NCBI GenBank assembly: GCA_900551775.1
Contig: URXI01000038.1
Span: 1 to 21,409, forward strand
Length of the DNA stretch: 21,409 nt
Direction: 5' to 3'
From: an uncultured Eubacterium sp.
GTDB lineage: Bacteria > Bacillota > Clostridia > Peptostreptococcales > Anaerovoracaceae
Each line of letters starts with the position of its first letter. The stretch's first letter is position 1. The position numbers were made by a program, and so were the translations under genes. Below are positions 14,563-21,409 of the stretch, one piece after another. A model generated the notes under the pieces. That model ran no database searches and was not told where the DNA came from. It saw nothing but the letters and a program-made list of their open reading frames with translations.

Positions 14563-15562
14563 AACCTAAATCCACAATCCTTTCAACTAACTCCCGGAAA
14601 GAGAGACCAGCTTCTTTCCACATCAAAGGGAACATACTGTATTTCGTAAATCCGGGAATTGTATTTATCTCATTGATATACACTTTGCCTGTATCTTTAT
14701 CCACAAAGAAGTCGATTCTGGCAAATCCGCTGCAGTCCAGCGCCATATAGGCTTTCTTTGCCAGGCTGCGAATCTCCTCATAGGTAGATGGCGAAAGCTT
14801 TGCCGGAATGGACAGCTCGGTGCCCGCATCATCGGTGTATTTTGCCGTGTAATCGTAAAAATCCAGTTTGGCGACGATTTCTCCCACGGCGGCCACTTCC
14901 GGCCTGTGGTTGCCCAGCACACCGGTTTCCACTTCCCTGCAGTTGATACCTTCTTCTATGATGATCCTTCTGTCATACCTGCCTGCCAGGGTCAAAGCCG
15001 CGCGCAGCTCCTCTGTGTTCCGCACCTTTGAGATTCCCACGCTGGAGCCCATATTGGATGGTTTGACGAAGAGGGTATAGGGAAGCTCTGCTTCCACCTC
15101 TTTGACTACGCCGTCCATGTCCTCTCTGACGTCTTCCGCATATACCAGCTTATACCTGGCGGTGGGCAGTCCCATTCTCTCAAAGATCTTTTTGGCGGAG
15201 ACTTTATCCATACACAGGGCCGAGGATAAGACGCCGCAGCCCGCATAGGGAATATCCAGCATTTCGAACAGTCCCTGGATGGTGCCGTCTTCGCCATAAG
15301 GCCCGTGGAGCGCGGGAAACGCAAAGTCAGCCAACTTCTTCAGGTCACTGGCTTCGATATCCTCAGCCGTTTCTTCCCAGGAGCCGTCTGCCAGGTTTTT
15401 GACATCACCTCCATATAATTTCCATTGGCCCTTCTTTGTGATGCCGATCATCACTACATCATACTTTTTTCTGTCTATGGCTTCGATGACCGAAGTGGCG
15501 GACAGCAGAGAAACCTCGTGTTCCCCCGATTTTCCGCCGAATATTACACCGATTCTCTTCAT
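14531..15562 (-). CDS. ddl: D-alanine--D-alanine ligase
   Basis: Ddl joins two D-alanines with ATP for the peptidoglycan precursor. The 343 residues fit the family. Motifs: GGKSGEHEVSLLSA near the N-terminus (catalytic Glu and Ser), HGPYGEDGTIQG, the ATP-grasp segment FVKPSNMGSSVGISK, and INEINTIPGF with metal-binding Glu and Asn near the C-terminus. The omega-loop reads FYDYTAKY, with the tyrosine of true D-Ala-D-Ala enzymes rather than the histidine pattern of VanA-type D-lactate ligases, so vancomycin-type resistance is not suggested. The start ATG has an AGGAGA SD. It lies 13 bp after hslO and overlaps ywiB. Confidence 0.96.
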   Translation of the reverse strand: MKRIGVIFGGKSGEHEVSLLSATSVIEAIDRKKYDVVMIGITKKGQWKLYGGDVKNLADGSWEETAEDIEASDLKKLADFAFPALHGPYGEDGTIQGLFEMLDIPYAGCGVLSSALCMDKVSAKKIFERMGLPTARYKLVYAEDVREDMDGVVKEVEAELPYTLFVKPSNMGSSVGISKVRNTEELRAALTLAGRYDRRIIIEEGINCREVETGVLGNHRPEVAAVGEIVAKLDFYDYTAKYTDDAGTELSIPAKLSPSTYEEIRSLAKKAYMALDCSGFARIDFFVDKDTGKVYINEINTIPGFTKYSMFPLMWKEAGLSFRELVERIVDLGYERYHAKNNR

Positions 15563-15575
15563 ATATTCTCCTATC

Positions 15576-16490
15576 CTACAACTGGCGATATAATCTCTCT
15601 AAGTGCTCTTTGTCAAAGAAGTATTTCTTCTCGCAGAACTGGCATACCAACTCTGCCTGGCCGTCTTCGTCGATAATCTCTCTCAGGTCTTTGCGTCCGA
15701 TGGTCATCAAAGCCTGTTCCAGCCTTTCTTCACAGCAGTCACATTCCCATCTGATCTGATAGGCTTCTAATTTTTCTAAGGTGAAATCCGACGGCATTTC
15801 CTTGAAGATCTCGTCCATCAGCTCGCTGACGATGCCTTCTTCACTTTTGCCGGCAGAACACAGCATGACCTCTTCTATGGTCGTAGTAAGTGGCGGCATC
15901 TTGGCCAGCATGGCTTCCAATGCGTCTACAGCAGCCTCTTCCGCATCAGGCAGCATCTGAATGATCATGCCGCCAGAGCAGAGAACACTGCAGTCTCTGG
16001 CAATTTTTACACCCAGAGCGACAGAAGAATTCTGCTGCTCCGATATATAATAATATGCAGTCAAGTCGTCCGCAATTTCTCCCGAAACTAAAGAAATCCT
16101 GCCCAGATAAGGTTCTTTCAGGCCAAGATCTTTGATGACAGTCAGTTCTCCAATCCCCAGAGCGCCGCCAACATCAAGATGTCCGTCCGCTTTCAACGGC
16201 AGATCCACGTCCGGATTTGATATATAACCCTTGACCCTTCCGTCTTTGTAAGCCGTCGCCAAAATCTCCCGTGCCGGGCCGTCACCTTTGAACTGCACTG
16301 TCAGTTTGTCATTCTCGTTTTTCAGCATAAGTCCCATCAGCCCGGCTCCAGTCAATACTCTGCCCAGCGCCGCAGTGGCAAGAGGCGTCGTATGGTGAAT
16401 CTTCCGCGCCTCCTCTGCCATATCCGTAGAAATGGTCAGATAAACTCTGAAAGACTTGCTTTTGTCCATTGCTGTAATTACTTTGCTCAT
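15576..16490 (-). CDS. hslO: Redox-regulated chaperone Hsp33
   Basis: Hsp33 is a holdase switched on when oxidation releases zinc from four cysteines. The 304-residue protein has the N-terminal substrate domain (FRVYLTISTDMAEEARKIHHT, VQFKGDGPAREIL, GYISNPDVDLPL, DVGGALGIGELTVIKDLG) and the zinc switch C250-D-C252 and C283-QF-C286. An extra Cys253 sits directly beside the first pair. A strict anaerobe would use it against transient oxygen or hypochlorite (inference). The ATG at 16490 has only a weak SD (GAGATATAG) but agrees with the family N-terminus. It is the first gene of the operon. Confidence 0.96.
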   Translation of the reverse strand: MSKVITAMDKSKSFRVYLTISTDMAEEARKIHHTTPLATAALGRVLTGAGLMGLMLKNENDKLTVQFKGDGPAREILATAYKDGRVKGYISNPDVDLPLKADGHLDVGGALGIGELTVIKDLGLKEPYLGRISLVSGEIADDLTAYYYISEQQNSSVALGVKIARDCSVLCSGGMIIQMLPDAEEAAVDALEAMLAKMPPLTTTIEEVMLCSAGKSEEGIVSELMDEIFKEMPSDFTLEKLEAYQIRWECDCCEERLEQALMTIGRKDLREIIDEDGQAELVCQFCEKKYFFDKEHLERLYRQL

Positions 16491-16541
16491 TTTCTATATC
16501 TCATACCTTTCGTTTTTCACTTTTCTTATATCCAATGCTAT

Positions 16542-16550
16542 ATTTTATCA
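16542..16550 (-). promoter_or_regulatory. Extended -10 promoter of the hslO operon
   Basis: On the minus strand, TGA-TAAAAT is an extended -10 element about 45 nt upstream of hslO. No good -35 is present at 17 nt. It is the only plausible sigma-A element found in the gap before hslO. Confidence 0.45.
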
Positions 16551-16592
16551 TACTCTTGACAATTTTAACACAAAAAAACCACAATTCCGCGT

Positions 16593-16598
16593 TATAAT
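16593..16598 (+). promoter_or_regulatory. -10 element of htrA
   Basis: A perfect TATAAT 51 bp upstream of the htrA ATG. The -35 position is weak (ACAAAA); a TTGACA at 16556-16561 is too far away at 31 nt. Transcription starting near 16605 excludes the earlier in-frame TTG at 16599. Confidence 0.45.
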
Positions 16599-16649
16599 TT
16601 GTACATAATCAGGATAAAATCAAACAAAGAAGGAAAGGCAGGTAACAAA

Positions 16650-17873
16650 ATGGATAATTGGGATAACAATTTCGACGATCGATCACCAAATTTCATTATG
16701 GTAGGTGAGTCTGCAGACAAAACAGAGCAGCAATCCTATCAAGGAACCGATTATGAATACACAATTCCAAAAAAGAAAGAAAAGAAATACATTACCCGCA
16801 AGGCATTTATTATTACTTTAATCATCTGCATGATCGCAACCTCGGGCCTGACCATCGCAGGATATACTCTGGCCACTAATATGGGAGTCGGCGGTACGTC
16901 AAAGACCGTATCTGCTACAAACTACACCTTGGCAAAGGCCACGGGCAGTGAGAAATCCGTACAGGAAATTATCGCCCAGAACGAAAATGCTGTCGTTGAA
17001 ATTAAAACGGAATCTGTATCAAGGGATAATTGGATGCAGAACTACGTCACCGAAGGTGCCGGCAGCGGCGTCATCGTAGACAGCAAGGGCTATATCCTGA
17101 CCTGCGCTCACGTCGTTGAGGATTCCAACAAAATCATGGTAACTCTAAAGGACGGCACAGAAGTCGAAGCCACTTTGGTGGGCATGGACTCACAGAACGA
17201 CGTGGCAGTGATCAAGATAAAGGCGAAGAACCTGACTGCTGCAACCTATGGAGACAGCTCAGAGTTATCGGTAGGCTCTCTGGTCGTCGCCATCGGAAAT
17301 CCTCTGGGTGAACTGGGCGGCAGTGCCTCCACCGGCATCATCAGCGCCCTGGACAGAGAACTGACCGTAGGAAACAAGAACCTGACTTTACTGCAGACAG
17401 ACGCCTCCATCAATCCGGGCAACTCTGGCGGCGGTCTCTTTGACCAGTACGGAAATCTGGTGGGCATCGTCGTTGCAAAGTCCACTGGTTCTGACGTTGA
17501 AGGCCTCGGTTTTGCCATTCCGATCAACCATGCTGCCGAGATTGCAAAAGATTTGATTGAAAACGGACGGGTGACCGGGCGGGCTGCAATCGGCGTACAG
17601 ATCATAGACGTTTCTGACGCACAGACTGCTCAGCAGTACAACGTGAGAATGACAGGCGTATATATTCAGGAAGTCACTAGCTCTAATGCCAAGAGTGCAG
17701 GGCTGGAAGCGGGAGATATGATTTATTACCTGGGAGACACCAGAATCGAAAGTTCCGCCGACCTGCAGACTGCCCTGTCTGGCCATAAGCCGGGAGATAC
17801 GGTAAAGATTACCGTCATACGCGACAACAAGACTGTAGACCTGAAGGTCAAGCTGACAGAATCCACACAATAA
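16650..17873 (+). CDS. htrA: HtrA/DegP-type membrane serine protease
   Basis: A 407-residue trypsin-like protease for envelope protein quality control. Cytoplasmic residues 1-50 are polar and end in KKKEKK. One membrane helix covers about 51-73, and the protease domain lies outside. The catalytic triad is visible: His154 (TCAHVVED), Asp184 (NDVAVIKI) and Ser259 (NPGNSGGGLF). One C-terminal PDZ domain spans about 312-403 (GVQIIDVS, GLEAGDMIYYLGDTRI, KPGDTVKITVIRD). ATG 16650 is chosen for its SD (AGGAAAGGCAGG) and position downstream of the -10. It is monocistronic, divergent from the hslO operon and closed by a strong terminator. Which HtrA paralogue it is cannot be said. Confidence 0.95.
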   Translation: MDNWDNNFDDRSPNFIMVGESADKTEQQSYQGTDYEYTIPKKKEKKYITRKAFIITLIICMIATSGLTIAGYTLATNMGVGGTSKTVSATNYTLAKATGSEKSVQEIIAQNENAVVEIKTESVSRDNWMQNYVTEGAGSGVIVDSKGYILTCAHVVEDSNKIMVTLKDGTEVEATLVGMDSQNDVAVIKIKAKNLTAATYGDSSELSVGSLVVAIGNPLGELGGSASTGIISALDRELTVGNKNLTLLQTDASINPGNSGGGLFDQYGNLVGIVVAKSTGSDVEGLGFAIPINHAAEIAKDLIENGRVTGRAAIGVQIIDVSDAQTAQQYNVRMTGVYIQEVTSSNAKSAGLEAGDMIYYLGDTRIESSADLQTALSGHKPGDTVKITVIRDNKTVDLKVKLTESTQ

Positions 17874-17885
17874 AATCACAAGCGA

Positions 17886-17930
17886 AACGGCTGTCACAGC
17901 AGATAACATCTGCCGGACAGCCGTTTTTTT
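17886..17930 (+). terminator. htrA terminator
   Basis: A 10-bp stem AACGGCTGTC/GACAGCCGTT whose loop holds an inner stem GCAGAT/ATCTGC, followed by seven T. It starts 12 bp past the htrA stop. Confidence 0.92.
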
Positions 17931-18193
17931 CGTATTTAACGGGCAATTCGATATGACATTCTGTCCAAAGAGCCGCAGGCGATTTGCATGACAGAATTTA
18001 TGCTGGCGTTCCGTAAACGTCCCCAGTTTCTCGCTGTCACCAGTTTCACAAAACACACTATTTTTTTATAATTATAGCATCTGTTGAATATTCTGTCTAT
18101 TTAAACTGCGCCGCAATCTCTGCGAATCGTGTTTTAACCGCTTCTATCCTGTGTATAATCTTTGCGTTAATTAAATTATTTAGGAGAACATTC
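17931..18193. other. Gap with an 8-bp inverted repeat and a symporter -10
   Basis: This gap has no convincing gene. A perfect inverted repeat ATTCTGTC/GACAGAAT (17958-17965 and 17990-17997) encloses 24 nt. A perfect -10 TATAAT at 18154-18159, with no good -35, would start the symporter transcript about 28 nt before its ATG. A 32-codon frame on the minus strand (from 18196) lacks an SD and is not called. Confidence 0.45.
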
Positions 18194-19387
18194 ATGAAAA
18201 AGTTATTCAGCAATTTACCTTTCAGGCTTCTTCTCGGCATCGCGATCGGTATTCTCGCCGGTCTTTACGTCGGAGAAGGTGTCATGCAGGTTGTCGTCAC
18301 CATCAAATACGTGCTGGGGCAGATTATCACCTTCAGCGTGCCACTTATCATCATCGGTTTTATCGCACCTTCCATCACCCGCCTTGGCAACAACGCTTCC
18401 AAGATTTTGGGAATTGCGGTTATCATTGCCTACCTTTCATCCATTGGCGCCGCATTCTTCAGTACCGCTGCCGGATATGGATTGATTCCGAATCTTTCCA
18501 TCGTGTCAGATGTGGAAGGGCTGAAAGATCTGCCAGAGGTAGTATTCCAGCTGGATATCCCGCAGATCATGCCAGTGATGAGCGCTTTGGTCTTATCTGT
18601 ATTCTTAGGTCTCGCCGTATCATGGACAAAATCAAACAATCTGGCTAATATTTTAGAAGAATTTCAACGGGTGATCCTCGCCATTGTCACAAAGATCATC
18701 ATCCCGCTGCTGCCGTTCTTCATCGGATTTTCCTTCTGTGCCCTGGCTTACGAAGGTACTATCACAAAGCAGCTTCCGGTGTTTATCGAGGTCATTTTGA
18801 TCGTCATGGCAGGCCACTACTTATGGCTGGCTCTGCTCTACGGACTGGCAGGCGCTTACTCCAAAAAGAGTCCCCTCGAAGTCATCAAACACTATGGTCC
18901 CGCTTATCTGACGGCTGTAGGAACTATGTCATCAGCCGCAACTCTGGCAGTTGCTCTGAACGGCGCCAGAAAATCCAAGGTTTTGAGAAAAGATATGGTG
19001 GACTTCGGTATTCCGCTTTTCGCCAACATCCACCTGTGTGGCTCCGTACTGACAGAAGTGTTCTTCGTCATGACGGTATCCAAGATCCTCTATGGAGAGC
19101 TGCCTGGCGTAGGAACCATGATCCTCTTCTGTATGCTGCTCGGCATCTTTGCTATCGGCGCCCCTGGCGTTCCGGGAGGCACCGTCATGGCTTCACTGGG
19201 TTTAATCACAGGTGTCCTTCTCTTTGACGAGACAGGTACCGCGCTGATGCTCACCATCTTTGCTCTGCAGGACAGCTTCGGCACTGCCTGCAACGTAACA
19301 GGAGACGGCGCACTGACCCTGATGCTCACCGGTTACGTAGAGAAGCACAACGTAAAACCTCAGAAACTGGATGGAGAAATATTATAG
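18194..19387 (+). CDS. Dicarboxylate/amino acid:cation symporter
   Basis: A 397-residue membrane protein of the DAACS (glutamate transporter fold) family, which imports acidic or neutral amino acids or dicarboxylates with Na+ or H+. Family hallmarks are the serine-rich hairpin GTMSSAATLAVALNG (about 244-258), GAPGVPGGTVMAS as the second re-entrant loop, and FALQDSFGTACNVTGDGA with the conserved Asp and Asn of the substrate and ion sites. Hydrophobic helices run through the whole length. ATG 18194 has SD TAGGAG. The substrate cannot be fixed from sequence; the usual NMDGT motif is not present in classical form, which suggests a distant subgroup. Monocistronic. Confidence 0.93.
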   Translation: MKKLFSNLPFRLLLGIAIGILAGLYVGEGVMQVVVTIKYVLGQIITFSVPLIIIGFIAPSITRLGNNASKILGIAVIIAYLSSIGAAFFSTAAGYGLIPNLSIVSDVEGLKDLPEVVFQLDIPQIMPVMSALVLSVFLGLAVSWTKSNNLANILEEFQRVILAIVTKIIIPLLPFFIGFSFCALAYEGTITKQLPVFIEVILIVMAGHYLWLALLYGLAGAYSKKSPLEVIKHYGPAYLTAVGTMSSAATLAVALNGARKSKVLRKDMVDFGIPLFANIHLCGSVLTEVFFVMTVSKILYGELPGVGTMILFCMLLGIFAIGAPGVPGGTVMASLGLITGVLLFDETGTALMLTIFALQDSFGTACNVTGDGALTLMLTGYVEKHNVKPQKLDGEIL

Positions 19388-19393
19388 ATTCGC

Positions 19394-19458
19394 TTAAATT
19401 CGGCAAAAGTGCCTAAATTGATCGAAAAAAAGGCATTTATGGCAGATTTCTTGGTTCA
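19394..19458 (+). repeat. Dispersed ~65-bp repeat, copy C
   Basis: The best-preserved copy, between the symporter stop and the terminator. Arms AAGTGCC/GGCATTT form a 7-bp stem with one G-U pair and a 15-nt A-rich loop, followed by ATGGCAGATTTCTTGGTTCA. Same orientation as copies A and B. Confidence 0.65.
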
Positions 19459-19487
19459 GTCGATATTCCTAATCATAATAAACACAA

Positions 19488-19531
19488 AAGCAGCCTGCTG
19501 GCTGGTATCTCCATCAGTCAGCAGGCTGCTT
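19488..19531. terminator. Bidirectional terminator between convergent genes
   Basis: A 13-bp perfect stem AAGCAGCCTGCTG/CAGCAGGCTGCTT with further inner pairing (CTG/CAG). The minus-strand side is followed by TTTTGTGTTT and serves the AlbA-type gene well; the plus side (TTCTCTTTC) is weaker for the symporter. Confidence 0.82.
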
Positions 19532-19547
19532 CTCTTTCATCTCATAA

Positions 19548-21023
19548 TTATTTGTTTATTTTATATAGATAGTTCCTTCCGTTTCCAAAACGTAAAATTT
19601 CACCCTTTTCAATCAGGATATTTAACAATTTCCCAGCACGAGAAGACTTGACTGACAATAGCTGCTCTATATCGCTTCTAGCGCATTCTTCGCACTGGGA
19701 CAAATACTCTAAAATTTGCTGAAGCTGAGCATTTGTTTTGCTCCCACTTTTTGCTCCCACTTTTTGCTCCCACTTTTTGTTCCCACTTTTTGCTCCCACT
19801 TTTTCTAATGGCAGCAAAAGAATTGTCCGATCCGGGTTAAATCGTTCTTCCAATTCAGGACTGTGAAAAGTTTCGCTTTTCCAAACTTTAAATATATTCG
19901 GGACACCGCTCCCAGAACGTTCTCCTACGTTAATCAGATTGAACATCTTGATAATTGTGGCATTCCTTGGATCTGAGTTACCGCCTAACAATGCTGACGC
20001 TTTGCTGATACGTAGGCCGCCTGGGTTTTCGATGATAATCTTGTCCTGCATTTTTTTGATGACAACGCCCATGCGGTCGTAATAGCAGGCATGTATCAAC
20101 GCATTTGCCAGTGCTTCCCGCAAGGCCTTGTGTACCGGTGTGTCGTCCACACGATCTGTTCCATTTTCAATTCTAAACGGAACTTTAATATCCTGAGCGA
20201 TTTTGTTATAGACCTTGAAATAAAAGTCAAAGATATTGCCAGACCATTCGCCAGAGGTAGATACGATTCGATCCGTCCATCTGGTGGATTCATCCAGCTT
20301 TTCCTGATAGTCCAAGAAATAATCAGGAAACACTTTTACGATCTCATATTCATAGCCGAACATCAGCAAACCTGCCACAGTGGGATAAAGAGTCTTTCTG
20401 TCTCCTCCCTTGGCGATTCCGCCGATTCGATATAGGAAGGTCTTGTCATCTAACTCTTCCCAGACATGTCCCGGCTTTTGATGTGCCATGCGGTTCCGAT
20501 AGCGTTTCAGGCTTTCAAAATCCAGCACATCCAAGTCCATTTCTTCCAGCACCAGCATATCCTGTGAAGTATCGCTTTGATCTCTGAGCATGTTTTTGAT
20601 TTCGCTCTCGGTGCAGTGATAATCGCCATCGTGATTTCTTCGATAGGTCCCGCTTAAGATATTATTGTTGATATAAACGGGCTTTTGACGTCTATCCGCT
20701 CTAGGTACCTCAATTGCAAGACCGACCAAGCCATCCCTTTCGAAGGACGTAACGTCCTCATCTGTTATCAAATTCAGGCTCACCTTCTGTCCGTTATGAA
20801 TAGTGTTCCAAAAGTCTTTGATGACAACTTCCGGCTTATCTATCCCAGTAATCTCAAAACGCCCGTCTTCTAACTCAGTAATCCCCAGCAAAATCACACC
20901 TCCAAGGGTGTTTGCAAAGGAAGAATAAGTTTCCCACACGCTCTTAGGTAACCCTTTTGATGATTTTTTCACTTCCAAACGGTTGTCTTCTCTGTATTGA
21001 TTTAAGTTTTGTAAATTAATCAT
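19548..21023 (-). CDS. AlbA_2 / GHKL ATPase-type regulator with winged-helix tail
   Basis: A 491-residue protein of the Schlafen AlbA_2 putative DNA- or RNA-binding family. The AlbA_2 domain is N-terminal (about 14-135: LEVKKSSKGLPKSVWETYSSFANTLGGVILLGITE in two parts, and GTYRRNHDGDYHCTESEI). A GHKL-type ATP-binding domain covers about 300-400 (EALANALIHACYYD, IIIENPGGLRI, GERSGSGVPNIF). A repetitive linker at 407-428 (KVGAKSG, KKWEQ) and a winged helix at about 430-491 (ARSDIEQLLSVKSSRAGKLLNILIEKGEIL) follow. ATG 21023 has a strong SD (AGGTGGGGG). The linker is coded by a 13-bp tandem repeat. Members of this family are common in accessory regions and are often called transcriptional regulators; the target is unknown. 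Confidence 0.88.
   Translation of the reverse strand: MINLQNLNQYREDNRLEVKKSSKGLPKSVWETYSSFANTLGGVILLGITELEDGRFEITGIDKPEVVIKDFWNTIHNGQKVSLNLITDEDVTSFERDGLVGLAIEVPRADRRQKPVYINNNILSGTYRRNHDGDYHCTESEIKNMLRDQSDTSQDMLVLEEMDLDVLDFESLKRYRNRMAHQKPGHVWEELDDKTFLYRIGGIAKGGDRKTLYPTVAGLLMFGYEYEIVKVFPDYFLDYQEKLDESTRWTDRIVSTSGEWSGNIFDFYFKVYNKIAQDIKVPFRIENGTDRVDDTPVHKALREALANALIHACYYDRMGVVIKKMQDKIIIENPGGLRISKASALLGGNSDPRNATIIKMFNLINVGERSGSGVPNIFKVWKSETFHSPELEERFNPDRTILLLPLEKVGAKSGNKKWEQKVGAKSGSKTNAQLQQILEYLSQCEECARSDIEQLLSVKSSRAGKLLNILIEKGEILRFGNGRNYLYKINK
19741..19805. repeat. Five copies of a 13-bp tandem repeat inside a gene
   Basis: Unit CTCCCACTTTTTG on the plus strand, five copies end to end. Copy four (19780-19792) has one C-to-T change, and copy five ends in C. 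Since 13 is not a multiple of three, successive copies are read in the three frames as KVGA, KSGN/S and KKWEQ. Five copies keep the downstream winged helix in frame. Confidence 0.95.
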
Positions 21024-21064
21024 AAACCCCCACCTATTTCAATCCGAACAGTATCTATGTTTTC

Positions 21065-21073
21065 AGTATACCA
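21065..21073 (-). promoter_or_regulatory. Extended -10 promoter of the AlbA-type gene
   Basis: On the minus strand, TGG-TATACT forms an extended -10 about 42 nt upstream of ATG 21023. The -35 is poor. Confidence 0.45.
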
Positions 21074-21137
21074 CATCTGCACCAATTCTTTCCACATATT
21101 AATTAATGCCAAAATATACACTTATTCCTTCGAAAAA

Positions 21138-21409
21138 ATGTATTTTTTAACATTAATATTGACCAATGCAAATTTATATTACAGTGATCTGGGGATTTTG
21201 TCGGCAAGACCCAATATGACCATCAAGAGCCTGCTCAGCAACGAAAGTGACCGTTTTAGAGGGATTTACACAGAAAACTATGTCACCTATCACCCTGCCT
21301 ATGCGATTCGCATTTCTACGAAAAATTTTGGTATGACAGAAAATGTCAAAGCGGATGAAAAACAGATTGTAAACAGAGTTGGTTCAGCTACAGCAGCAAT
21401 TTTACTATA
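21138..21409 (+). pseudogene. Remnant of a DUF4143-type ATPase (partial)
   Basis: A plus-strand frame open to the window edge encodes ANLYYSDLGILSARPN, DRFRGIYTENYV and then YAIRISTKNFG. The first two match the middle of DUF4143 domains of AAA_14 ATPases (typically SDVGLL and GALTENYVAQ). The third matches the extreme C-terminal part of those proteins. The roughly 100 residues normally between them are missing, with the join near 21285, and the N-terminal AAA domain is absent because the frame upstream of about 21165 is unrelated. There is no SD before the ATG at 21138. It is therefore called a truncated, internally deleted remnant. What follows 21345 is not recognised. Confidence 0.6.

Noticed and set aside
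14531..15562. Possible vancomycin-type D-Ala-D-Lac ligase
   Set aside because: The omega-loop tyrosine (FYDYTAKY) and lack of vanH or vanX neighbours indicate a normal D-Ala-D-Ala ligase.
16556..16561. Perfect TTGACA between hslO and htrA
   Set aside because: It is 31 nt from the TATAAT at 16593, too far to be its -35, and there is no -10 at 17 nt.
17388..18056. 222-codon minus-strand open frame overlapping htrA and the following gap
   Set aside because: Mostly antisense to htrA and it reads through the htrA terminator; no SD.
19741..19805. CRISPR-like array
   Set aside because: Units are contiguous without spacers and lie within a coding frame.

Overview
The window looks like chromosomal DNA of an anaerobic member of the Bacillota, class Clostridia. 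The evidence is strong AGGAGG-type ribosome binding sites, short A+T-rich intergenic gaps, the rho-DUF1385-prmC gene order, a butyrate-type 3-hydroxybutyryl-CoA dehydrogenase with a Rex-like operator, a DUF1846 (UPF0371) protein and a one-PDZ membrane HtrA. Placement near the Anaerovoracaceae (old Clostridiales family XIII) is only a guess. I found no rRNA, tRNA, CRISPR array or intact insertion sequence.

Bases 1-3250 (minus strand): rho, then the DUF1385 gene yqhQ, then prmC, which leaves the window. Neither the rpmE gene often found in this cluster nor the usual N-terminal helix-bundle domain of Rho is present. Bases 3290-7190 (all minus) are separate transcription units, most with their own promoter or terminator: an Rpn-family PD-(D/E)XK nuclease/transposase-like protein, ferritin, 3-hydroxybutyryl-CoA dehydrogenase, and a protein with the fold signature of glucose-6-phosphate isomerase whose active-site motifs are lost.

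Bases 7190-10800 are a more A+T-rich accessory stretch. It starts with about 0.9 kb without genes that holds two copies of a short degenerate repeat (a third copy lies 12 kb away) and a long hairpin. A small secreted protein follows. Converging on it is an overlapping operon XRE regulator - ECF-like sigma factor - membrane anti-sigma factor with a DUF4367-like tail. A divergent second XRE regulator is separated from that operon by A/T palindromes. This regulatory module, possibly with the secreted protein, is the best candidate here for an uncharacterised local system.

Bases 10860-16550 (minus) read as one six-gene operon: hslO (Hsp33), ddl, ywiB-like DUF1934, an unlisted 33-residue membrane peptide, UPF0371 and a ClC H+/Cl- antiporter. 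It has an extended -10 element at the front and a strong terminator at the end. htrA is divergent from it.

Bases 16590-21409: htrA with a strong terminator, a dicarboxylate/amino-acid:cation symporter whose 3' untranslated region carries the third repeat copy, a bidirectional terminator, and a convergent AlbA_2/ATPase regulator. The regulator gene contains five copies of a 13-bp tandem repeat, which is not a multiple of three, placed so that copy-number change would cut off the C-terminal winged helix. The right edge carries a decayed, internally deleted fragment of a DUF4143-type ATPase.
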